Shown in pieces: positions 15,960 to 23,337 of a stretch of DNA of 64,000 nt. A program made the position numbers and the translations under genes. Each line of letters starts with the position of its first letter. The stretch's first letter is position 1. This DNA comes from a virus. The notes under the pieces are model-generated. The model did not search any database, had not been told where the DNA came from, and worked only from the letters and a program-made list of their open reading frames with translations. Location: IMG/VR virus record IMGVR_UViG_3300010158_000027, positions 1-64,000 of that record. One strand, 5' to 3'.

Positions 15960-16859
15960 ATGATTTCAGACTCACAACTTAATGGTTATGGTGAAAGATA
16001 CTTAACGTTCGCTGAGAATAGTTCGGACATTGAGGTGATTACTCTACGATCTCTTTATAATTTATTCAAACATGATCATATGGTAAAAATGTTTTTTTCA
16101 AAACTTACCAAATATGATATTATAAGAGTTATTTATTATACATACTTTTTAAGTGAGGGATATAATCAAGATGATATATTCCTAACCCTAAATAAGATTT
16201 ATATGTTTACCATTCTTGATTATGAAGGTCCAGGGACAATTGATATTGAGTGTTCTGACTGTTACGGCGATGGTCTTGATGATTGTAGGCGTTGTGGTGG
16301 TAGCGGTAATGAAGACTGTTACAATTGCGGAGGTGATGGGTCAATAGATTGTGACACATGTAATGGTGATGGTAAACAGGAGTGTAATGAATGTGGCGGC
16401 ACAGGTGGCGATTCGGATGATGAATGTAGTCATTGTGATGGTACCGGTGAAGAGTCATGCGATGATTGTGGTGGTGTTGGTCATTACGAGTGCCATGCTT
16501 GTAGTAATTCTGGTAATCAAGACTGTTTGAGTTGTGAGGGGGCTGGTCAACAATCTTGCGAAAATTGTGGTGGGGATGGAATAGTTCAATCAGATGAAAA
16601 CCATTATACCGACACCTACTCCTCCCATTATGTCACTTTAGATGATTTTATATTAAGTGTAGATGAGAATGATCCTATGACAAATGAAGACATAGTGGAT
16701 GACATGGAAAATACTCTTTTATTGGTAGTCATACGTACCAATACTGAACCTGATGTTTATGATATAGATCAAAAATACGGGACTGATGAGTGGGATAGAG
16801 TTGTTGTAATCACTGATGTTGCAGAATTTACGGAGTCAACCACACATACCCCATTCTAA
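15960..16859 (+). CDS. Protein with ten DnaJ-type CxxCxGxG zinc repeats
   Basis: 299 residues. Residues 1-95 are helical. Residues 98-210 hold ten CxxC-xGxG-like motifs in a row (CSDCYGDG, CRRCGGSG, CYNCGGDG, CDTCNGDG, CNECGGTG, CSHCDGTG, CDDCGGVG, CHACSNSG, CLSCEGAG, CENCGGDG). DnaJ has four, so this array could bind about five zinc ions. There is no J domain (no HPD). The acidic C-terminal 90 residues are unlike DnaJ. A chaperone-like or scaffold role is possible. No capsid tag. Confidence 0.8.
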   Translation: MISDSQLNGYGERYLTFAENSSDIEVITLRSLYNLFKHDHMVKMFFSKLTKYDIIRVIYYTYFLSEGYNQDDIFLTLNKIYMFTILDYEGPGTIDIECSDCYGDGLDDCRRCGGSGNEDCYNCGGDGSIDCDTCNGDGKQECNECGGTGGDSDDECSHCDGTGEESCDDCGGVGHYECHACSNSGNQDCLSCEGAGQQSCENCGGDGIVQSDENHYTDTYSSHYVTLDDFILSVDENDPMTNEDIVDDMENTLLLVVIRTNTEPDVYDIDQKYGTDEWDRVVVITDVAEFTESTTHTPF

Positions 16860-17458
16860 TCCCACCAACCGTCGATACGACTTTCCATAATTTTAAATAC
16901 TAATTTACGACATCTATCTTGGTTTTCGTGAGCAATCTCCATAGCAATTAACTGTTTATCTTTTTCTTCGATAGGTTTTCTGTATAAATCAATCTCACCC
17001 GACATTACCCGTTTGTATTGACGAGGATATTTTTTGAAGTACTCATCGAAGTTTTCACTAACAAGTTCAAGATCCAATTCTTTCAAACCAAGTCTACCTT
17101 CAACATCTAACCAATTAACCTTAGATTCGTGATAATCCATAAATTCACTATCGTAGTAATCATCTTGGCAACGTTCAATTAAACGGGAAGTCAATCTCAT
17201 TAATTCGGCATCACGTTTAGCTCTTTGGTGTCTATTATGACTACCAATATATTCTGCTTGGCTATTTAATTTAACTTTAATTATTTCATAAATGAAACTA
17301 TTATCCCAATCTCGGTCTCTCCATATTACTGGAAACCATTTGATTAGATTTTTACATCCCGTTAAGAATTCGATTAACCAATTGGGTAATTTATCGTATA
17401 ACGATTTTTTACTCCAAAACGAGTCTTTATGTATTGAAACTTTATCGTAGTTTTCCAT
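16856..17458 (-). CDS. Hypothetical protein with host-type promoter
   Basis: 200 residues, helical and rich in charged and aromatic residues (WLIEFLTGCKNLIKWFPVIW; HNRHQRAKRDAELMRLTSRL). The sequence resembles proteins seen in many large phages, but no function is known to me. Untagged. It has the best Bacteroidetes promoter in the window, so it is probably an early gene. Its end overlaps the zinc-repeat gene by 4 nt. Confidence 0.7.
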   Translation of the reverse strand: MENYDKVSIHKDSFWSKKSLYDKLPNWLIEFLTGCKNLIKWFPVIWRDRDWDNSFIYEIIKVKLNSQAEYIGSHNRHQRAKRDAELMRLTSRLIERCQDDYYDSEFMDYHESKVNWLDVEGRLGLKELDLELVSENFDEYFKKYPRQYKRVMSGEIDLYRKPIEEKDKQLIAMEIAHENQDRCRKLVFKIMESRIDGWWD

Positions 17459-17485
17459 ATAACAAAATTATTTACTTATTTAATA

Positions 17486-17516
17486 CAAAGATATAAAACT
17501 TATTTAATATAACAAA
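17486..17516 (-). promoter_or_regulatory. Bacteroidetes sigma-factor promoter (TTTG-N19-TATCTTTG)
   Basis: On the minus strand TTTG (17516-17513) is followed after exactly 19 nt by TATCTTTG (17493-17486), matching the -33/-7 consensus TTTG/TAnnTTTG of Bacteroidetes. The ATG is at 17458. Confidence 0.75.
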
Positions 17517-17530
17517 CATATTTATTACAT

Positions 17531-18256
17531 ATGGAAAAAAACCTTAATGAGATGAATCCGGAACTATCCCCTAATGATCGGATAGTTTTGATACATATGG
17601 ATGACTACCGTCCGGTACCGATTTTATCGAAAGGTGTCGTTGAAAGTGACCCTCTAAAATATAAACAACAACAACCTAAGTTTTCAAAAAATGATTGTGG
17701 GTATGCTTATAAAGTGGCATGGTATGATCAAGACACTGGGGAACCTATAAGTACTCTACCATTAATGCCAGATACAGACTCGTGGTTATATGATAAAGAA
17801 TATTATGAATCAAATGTGGATTCACTAAATGAGTCTATGTTTAATAATGTGGATGATATTATTAGATGGGGGGATTTTTTAAATGTGTTTAGTAAAAGTG
17901 AACTCGAGTATGTATGTGAATTTTTTGAACTTGAGAGAAGGACAGGATTTTTTAATATGGTATTAGATGGTGGTAAATTTTTATTAGTTGGTTCTGATTT
18001 TATAAAGGACTACATTAAGTTAAAATCTTATGAAACCGAATTTGATAGTGAAGATAAAGAAATTCATGATGCGATAATTTCGAGAGCAGAAAAAGTTAGG
18101 ATGATATTTATAAGTAATGCTATGGAGCTTTTAGAAAACAACGACATGGATACTGAAATAGATGATGTAAAACATGCGATGATAAAACTGGCAAAATTAG
18201 CAAAAGAATATTGGGTGGAGAACTCAAATAAATTTTTAGATAAAGAAATAGAATGA
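17531..18256 (+). CDS. Hypothetical protein
   Basis: 241 residues, acidic. It starts MEKNLNEMNPELSPNDRIVLIHMDD; TATTTATT (17519-17526) lies 4 nt upstream. Residues 9-60 may be a small beta domain. The rest is helical. An L-N-E at 5-7 is too short to count as a clear tag. It overlaps the next gene by 4 nt. Confidence 0.7.
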   Translation: MEKNLNEMNPELSPNDRIVLIHMDDYRPVPILSKGVVESDPLKYKQQQPKFSKNDCGYAYKVAWYDQDTGEPISTLPLMPDTDSWLYDKEYYESNVDSLNESMFNNVDDIIRWGDFLNVFSKSELEYVCEFFELERRTGFFNMVLDGGKFLLVGSDFIKDYIKLKSYETEFDSEDKEIHDAIISRAEKVRMIFISNAMELLENNDMDTEIDDVKHAMIKLAKLAKEYWVENSNKFLDKEIE

Positions 18257-18762
18257 GAGGATTTTCAAGTATGTCTGATGAAGAAAGACAACAAATCAAA
18301 CAACAACATAGTAAAGTATACGATGGGTATGCTACCAATAACGTAACTTCCAACATGACACCGTTAATGGTTTATGATGCTGCTCAAGACAAGGCGGGGA
18401 TTACAGTAAATGCTAAAGGTGAGGTAAAACCATACCATAACCATAACGTTAATGAGATTGCAGCTAAAAACTTACATTACGATGAGATAGATGCGGCATA
18501 CGACTTTGACTCTCCTGGACCTCAACAAAGTATGGTACAACCAAACCCAGGAACGAAGCCGTACGAGTTTGATACTCACGGACCAATAGATTCTTATGGT
18601 GGTGGACTGTATGATACTACGACGTCTAATTTTGAGGGTGAACCTGAATTTAACGTTGATAACGAAGAGGATGAAGAAGTCGAAGAGGAAAAAATTGAGG
18701 ACATTAAAGAAAGTGTATCTAAATCTTTAGATATGTTTAAAAGGTTTCAAAAATTTAACTAA
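18253..18762 (+). CDS. Hypothetical protein, tag-like start and acidic disordered middle
   Basis: 169 residues. MRGFSSMSDEERQQIKQQHS resembles the tag SEEEKNNIREQHA of the gene at 4336, but the expected Glu of the cleavage site is Gln (I-K-Q), so cleavage may be lost. The middle is Pro/Gly/Asn-rich, then comes an acidic run (DNEEDEEVEEEKIED) and a helical basic end. Unknown function. Confidence 0.65.
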   Translation: MRGFSSMSDEERQQIKQQHSKVYDGYATNNVTSNMTPLMVYDAAQDKAGITVNAKGEVKPYHNHNVNEIAAKNLHYDEIDAAYDFDSPGPQQSMVQPNPGTKPYEFDTHGPIDSYGGGLYDTTTSNFEGEPEFNVDNEEDEEVEEEKIEDIKESVSKSLDMFKRFQKFN

Positions 18763-19076
18763 TGGAAATTGTTGAAATTATATCTCATTATGTTGATAAA
18801 CAACAAAATATAATAAACGTCGAATTTAGAATCTTCGGTGATGATGACGACGTAATTAGAGAGGATATTATCGAATACACTTATTTTGAAGAATTTGGGT
18901 TTGACGATAAAAAGGACTTACATATCTTTGAAGAGATAATGGATGAAGATGAGGATGGGGATGAGTGGGATGACGATGATTTTGATTATATTCAAAATGA
19001 GGATACTCTCACGGCATTTTTAAATGAATACTACGTCGTATATCCAAAAAAACTACCTAAATCGGAATATAGATAA
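18762..19076 (+). CDS. Small acidic protein
   Basis: 104 residues, starting on the last base of the previous stop (TAATG). A short beta domain is followed by a run of Asp/Glu (MDEDEDGDEWDDDDFDY). No family known. Very acidic small proteins in phages often mimic DNA, which is only a possibility here. Confidence 0.62.
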   Translation: MEIVEIISHYVDKQQNIINVEFRIFGDDDDVIREDIIEYTYFEEFGFDDKKDLHIFEEIMDEDEDGDEWDDDDFDYIQNEDTLTAFLNEYYVVYPKKLPKSEYR

Positions 19077-19077
19077 T

Positions 19078-20658
19078 ATGAAATTAATTAATGAAATAAA
19101 AGAGATTAGAAGATTAATTAACTTAATTGAGAATGTTGACGATAATAATAGTAATGTTATAGTCATTGGTGATAGAATTGCCATGATGTTACAGGACGAA
19201 TATTTATATGTAAACGAAAATTTGTTGAACCCATCATTTACGGTGGATACCTTAATTAATAGGGTTTCCAAACAGGAGATAAATGACGATATAGATGAGG
19301 TATTTATTTCAGTCGGGTCAAACGAAATGTTCGACACCAATCAAAATATCTCAGCTTTGGTTGACTCTTTAAATGACATATACCCTAACGCTAGACTACA
19401 CCTTATTAAAGGTTATGTGAATGCCAATAAATTTGGTCTTGAACCTGAAGAGGTTGACGAAATAAAAAATGAATCAATAACGTTCTTTGATTTATTTAGA
19501 AAGGATAACGTAAAAATTGTTGGTGAGGAAATCACCGGTAAGTTTGAAGTTGTTGGTTACGACATTGTAAAACCGACATCAAACTTTGTTGAAAAAATAA
19601 GAAACTATATTAAACGATTCGTAATTAAATCTCCATTCGATATGGAGGATGTGGAGGATGACCAAAATATTGACTTTACCGATATGGATATTGATGATAA
19701 AACTGATTTCGATACCATATATGAATTTTTAGATGTTTTTGAAAAAATATCAAAATCAACTAACGTTTATGATATATCATTAAGTAATCATTATTTAGGT
19801 GAAGTAGAAATTATACAAATAGCGTTAATGTTTTTGGGTCATTCTGAAGTTTTAAATAACGGACACTACGATAAAAAAACCGAAGACGCGATAAAATCAT
19901 TCCAATCGCAAAACCAATTAACTGTTAATGGTAAATCCGATAAAGTTACATTGACTGAACTTTTATGGGAATTAAAAGGTAAGGGTTTTGAGGATGACGA
20001 TTTGGCTAAGTTTATTGGTGGATTAGAAGAAACCAAAAAACAATACGAGGTGGACACTTACAATCTTGAGGATTTATGTGATAAAGTTATTGATAATTTT
20101 GAGGGTGGTTATGCGAATGAGGTACACTTTGCGGCAGCGGCTAAAAATGCTACCAATCCCGATATGAAGGCGGCACTTAAAAACTCATCGGAAACCATGT
20201 TCGGTATAGATAGAATGGCGGGTAATTGGGATAGTGATCCCGTTGGTTCTGAATTTTGGGATCTGATAGATAAAAATAGTGGTTGGTCGGTTGAGTCCAC
20301 AGGTAAACCGAAATGGAGTCACGGATACATGGGTGGATCGATAGAGGGTCAGTTAAGGGATTACATCTATGAAATGATGATACCGAGATATGAAACATTG
20401 AAAAGTCAAAACCTATCTCCAGAAGCTAAAAAACTGGTGGAGGAAGATAAAAGACTAACATTACATTTATTATATGGTGTTTGGAATGGTCCTGGATTCT
20501 TTCAAAAATTTGCTGACGTTATCAACTCTGAAGTCGCTAGTGGTAACATTGATAGAGATTCTTTATATGAGGTATCGATAGACTCTAGAATACATAACGG
20601 TAATGGGGCGATTGCTAGTACGGGAGGTAAAGTAAAAAATGTGATAGAAAGTCTTTAA
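19078..20658 (+). CDS. Tagged peptidoglycan hydrolase with SGNH-like and peptidoglycan-binding domains
   Basis: 526 residues from the ATG two bases after the previous stop. The short tag MKLINEIKEIRRLINLIEN has an L-I-E site at 16-18. Residues 25-170 resemble an SGNH/GDSL hydrolase fold (VIVIGDRIA; VFISVGSNEMFD), but the nucleophilic Ser of GDS is Arg, so it may be inactive. Residues 230-300 (EIIQIALMFLG ... KKTEDAIKSFQSQNQLTVNG) are a PG_binding_1-like domain. Residues 335-526 (VIDNFEGGYAN ... GIDRMAG ... VWNGPGFFQKFA) look like a lysozyme/transglycosylase-like catalytic domain with a probable Glu in EGG. Likely a virion-borne lysin for DNA entry, or an endolysin. Confidence 0.72.
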   Translation: MKLINEIKEIRRLINLIENVDDNNSNVIVIGDRIAMMLQDEYLYVNENLLNPSFTVDTLINRVSKQEINDDIDEVFISVGSNEMFDTNQNISALVDSLNDIYPNARLHLIKGYVNANKFGLEPEEVDEIKNESITFFDLFRKDNVKIVGEEITGKFEVVGYDIVKPTSNFVEKIRNYIKRFVIKSPFDMEDVEDDQNIDFTDMDIDDKTDFDTIYEFLDVFEKISKSTNVYDISLSNHYLGEVEIIQIALMFLGHSEVLNNGHYDKKTEDAIKSFQSQNQLTVNGKSDKVTLTELLWELKGKGFEDDDLAKFIGGLEETKKQYEVDTYNLEDLCDKVIDNFEGGYANEVHFAAAAKNATNPDMKAALKNSSETMFGIDRMAGNWDSDPVGSEFWDLIDKNSGWSVESTGKPKWSHGYMGGSIEGQLRDYIYEMMIPRYETLKSQNLSPEAKKLVEEDKRLTLHLLYGVWNGPGFFQKFADVINSEVASGNIDRDSLYEVSIDSRIHNGNGAIASTGGKVKNVIESL

Positions 20659-20660
20659 AT

Positions 20661-20685
20661 AAAAATAAGTTTAATACTTATTTTT
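20661..20685 (+). terminator. AT-only hairpin after the lysin gene
   Basis: AAAAATAAGT / ACTTATTTTT perfect 10-bp stem around TTAAT, directly before the ATG at 20686; it ends in T-run. Confidence 0.5.
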
Positions 20686-20961
20686 ATGGTGAACAACATA
20701 ACATTTGATCATATCACAGCTAAGATAACTTTAAAAAAAGTTTATTTTTTTGGTATTTTTAAACGTTACGCCATTATCATTATTGTACCATCATTAAAAA
20801 TCGCAAAAATCAAAACAAATATTTCAAATTTTAATTTTAAAGAGTCGCACCCTTTAAATATTAATGAGTTATTGTTATACGTTAAAAAAGAAAAATATAA
20901 AATTTCTTACACAACTAAAAACTCAAAATTAAAAATAATTTTAGATTATTATATTAATTAA
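20686..20961 (+). CDS. Small basic hypothetical protein
   Basis: 91 residues, Lys/Ile-rich and basic, beta-rich by composition. The ATG abuts a hairpin, and no TATTTAT motif precedes it. It could be a real small protein or an open stretch in AT-rich DNA. No family seen. Confidence 0.4.
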   Translation: MVNNITFDHITAKITLKKVYFFGIFKRYAIIIIVPSLKIAKIKTNISNFNFKESHPLNINELLLYVKKEKYKISYTTKNSKLKIILDYYIN

Positions 20962-20993
20962 CGTTTTATATTTTTTAAAGTATTTATATTATT

Positions 20994-21260
20994 ATGAATA
21001 AGCTCAGAAACGATATTAAAAAAATACTTAAACTAATGGAGGTTGAAAAAACCGATGAGGAATTGGATGAAGAATCTGAGGTTAATGAAGAGGGTGAAGA
21101 AACAAGTACCGAAACGGAAACAACTACTCCTGACTCTGGAGCTCCAGGTATTTGGACAGCGGGACTGACAAGGGGACCAGCTAACCAATTAGGAAATACT
21201 AAATGGGCGGACACTGTCGGGGCACAATTAAAAAGAGGAAAGGGTAACATGTTAAAATGA
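20994..21260 (+). CDS. Small tagged acidic protein
   Basis: 88 residues. MNKLRNDIKKILKLMEVEKT gives an L-M-E site at 14-16, followed by a Glu/Thr-rich disordered stretch (EEGEETSTETETTTPDSGAP) and a Gly-rich C-terminus. TATTTATA (20981-20988) lies 5 nt upstream. The next gene's start overlaps its stop by 4 nt. Confidence 0.7.
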   Translation: MNKLRNDIKKILKLMEVEKTDEELDEESEVNEEGEETSTETETTTPDSGAPGIWTAGLTRGPANQLGNTKWADTVGAQLKRGKGNMLK

Positions 21261-23299
21261 AAAAACTAAATGAAGAGTTAATAAGACAACTACTATTAAT
21301 GAATTTTGATAGTAGTAAAGTATTATCAGAACAATACGAAGTACCGAGCGATAGGTTAGGGACTAAAGGGGATTTCCAACCATCGAGAACGGCACCTAAA
21401 TTTAACCCCAATAAAACGGAGGATGAAATCTATGAGGATGATAAACAATCTGCTATTCGTTCATATAACAAAATCGTAAATGAAATTGATGGTGGGTGGG
21501 CACCATGGAAGTGGGGTACTGATGAGCAAGGTATGTCAGACGCAATACTTTCAATAAAAAACAAACAACAATATCAAATACTAAGAAACTTATTATCAAA
21601 AAAATATAAAGATTCGGCATACCCTAACACTCTTTTAGGGTTCATACAAGAACAAGAATTTTCTCTTGGTGAGGACCCGTGGTTAAATGATACGATTAGA
21701 AAAAGTCCCTCGGGACTTGGTCAAGAGTACCAATACCAAACTAATGATAAATTTTTAAGACAGATAGAGTCACATTTAGAAAAGTTTAATACAGAAGAAA
21801 AATTTTCAAGAGCGGGGCTCATGAATAGGAGTCTAACATCGTTAATAATTCCATCAACTGCGAGTCAAGTATTACACACCATAATACCCGTTCTTTCAAT
21901 AGTAACTATGATGATACCACCAGCGTCGATAGCCTTTGAGTTGTTGGATGCAGGTCTTTATTTAGCCGAAGGAGATAAATACTCCGCAGGTTTAGGGTTT
22001 TGTTTTGCGTTTATACCAGCAGGGCAATTTGCGATGTTAAGTAGAACCCTCAGTAAGGGTGAGAAGTTAATATTAATGAAAAAGGTTCAAAAAGAAGCTG
22101 CGGGTGAGGTGTTTGAAAAATACACAGAAAAGGAAGTAAAGATTTTAGCTTCGTTAGGCGATGAAGGCACTAAAAAAATGTTAAAAAAAGAAGTCGCAAA
22201 AAGGGCAATCACCGAAACAATAGATGAAATGACATCGATTAATGTGTTATATAAGAGTATTTGGTGGATGGTTAAAAAAGGGTATTTACCTGCGAAATTT
22301 TTAACACAAATGGGGGTAACCATTGGTGGTGTATTCCGTTCGTGGGACTATATCGCGTCGGTACTTAAGGTTTGTAACCCTATGGGTTTAACCAAGTTAA
22401 GTGATACCGAAAAAGGGTATTTACAAATGATAGGTGGAGTTGCGAAATTCCTACAAAAATATTCAACTGATTGCGAAGATCAAAGGGCGTTGAAAAATTT
22501 TCAAGATCAAGTTAGGGGGTTAGAAAAAGACGTTAAATCTTTGGTATTGAAACGTTTGCAAAATATTATTGACTCGAACATAAACTTGACTATGTCTAAA
22601 TATCAATCAACATATACATTAGAAACATTATCGATACAGTTAGCGTTAAGAAATTTAGGGTACACTAAATTTACAGAAATTAAGACCACCTTCGGGACTT
22701 TTAATGAACCATTGCCTGCCAAATCACCAACAAACGTTCCACCACTACCACAACAACAGACATACGACCCAACGGGAGGTATCGGTGCGTCAAGAAAGGT
22801 ATCGGGACTTCCATCAACAGGAACCCCCACATTAGATACAAAATTATCACTGAAATCGTCACCAATAACAGAAAAAAAAGTGGTTGACGTCGTTTTTAAG
22901 TGGGGTTATTATGATTATAATACTTCGATGGTAGTGAAAGATTTTCAAAAAAAGAATAATTTAAAAATAGATGGCGAGACTGGGGCTAACACAACTAAAA
23001 AAATTATGGAGAAGATTAAAGTCATGTCGGGTGTAAATCCTTACGATTCTAAAATTGATAAATTAACGAAAGATGAAATATTAAAAATAGAGGAGAGTAT
23101 AGTAAAAAAAATACAGTCAGAAAATCAAAACCCATTAAAGGAGTCCGATTTAGAGAAAAAATTAGACCCATCACAAATGGTTAAAATAAAAAAAGATGTT
23201 GGGGAAAATATGACTGACAAAATTCAGGATATGGACCCAAACAGTTGGAACATAAATTTTATATCGGATGAGTATGACTCTGAATACCCAAAAGATTAA
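21257..23299 (+). CDS. Large tagged protein with hydrophobic domain and peptidoglycan-binding-like region
   Basis: 680 residues. The tag MKKLNEELIRQLLLMNFDSS then KVLSEQ has an L-S-E-Q site near 23-26. Residues 190-265 hold several hydrophobic helices (VLHTIIPVLSIVTMMIPPAS... LAEGDKYSAGLGFCFAFIPAGQF). The piece LAEGDxxSAxLxFxFxxIP is reminiscent of pre-toxin/pore-like segments of polymorphic toxins. Residues 540-590 (DVVFKWGYYDYNTSMVVKDFQKKNNLKIDGE) look like a peptidoglycan-binding repeat. This is what one would expect of an ejected protein crossing the envelope; function inferred. Confidence 0.75.
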   Translation: MKKLNEELIRQLLLMNFDSSKVLSEQYEVPSDRLGTKGDFQPSRTAPKFNPNKTEDEIYEDDKQSAIRSYNKIVNEIDGGWAPWKWGTDEQGMSDAILSIKNKQQYQILRNLLSKKYKDSAYPNTLLGFIQEQEFSLGEDPWLNDTIRKSPSGLGQEYQYQTNDKFLRQIESHLEKFNTEEKFSRAGLMNRSLTSLIIPSTASQVLHTIIPVLSIVTMMIPPASIAFELLDAGLYLAEGDKYSAGLGFCFAFIPAGQFAMLSRTLSKGEKLILMKKVQKEAAGEVFEKYTEKEVKILASLGDEGTKKMLKKEVAKRAITETIDEMTSINVLYKSIWWMVKKGYLPAKFLTQMGVTIGGVFRSWDYIASVLKVCNPMGLTKLSDTEKGYLQMIGGVAKFLQKYSTDCEDQRALKNFQDQVRGLEKDVKSLVLKRLQNIIDSNINLTMSKYQSTYTLETLSIQLALRNLGYTKFTEIKTTFGTFNEPLPAKSPTNVPPLPQQQTYDPTGGIGASRKVSGLPSTGTPTLDTKLSLKSSPITEKKVVDVVFKWGYYDYNTSMVVKDFQKKNNLKIDGETGANTTKKIMEKIKVMSGVNPYDSKIDKLTKDEILKIEESIVKKIQSENQNPLKESDLEKKLDPSQMVKIKKDVGENMTDKIQDMDPNSWNINFISDEYDSEYPKD

Positions 23300-23337
23300 T
23301 TATTTTGAATAAAATTATATTTATATATTAAAAGACT

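Noticed and set aside
16207-16458. His/Tyr-rich minus-strand frame
   Set aside because: Antisense of the CxxCxGxG zinc repeats.
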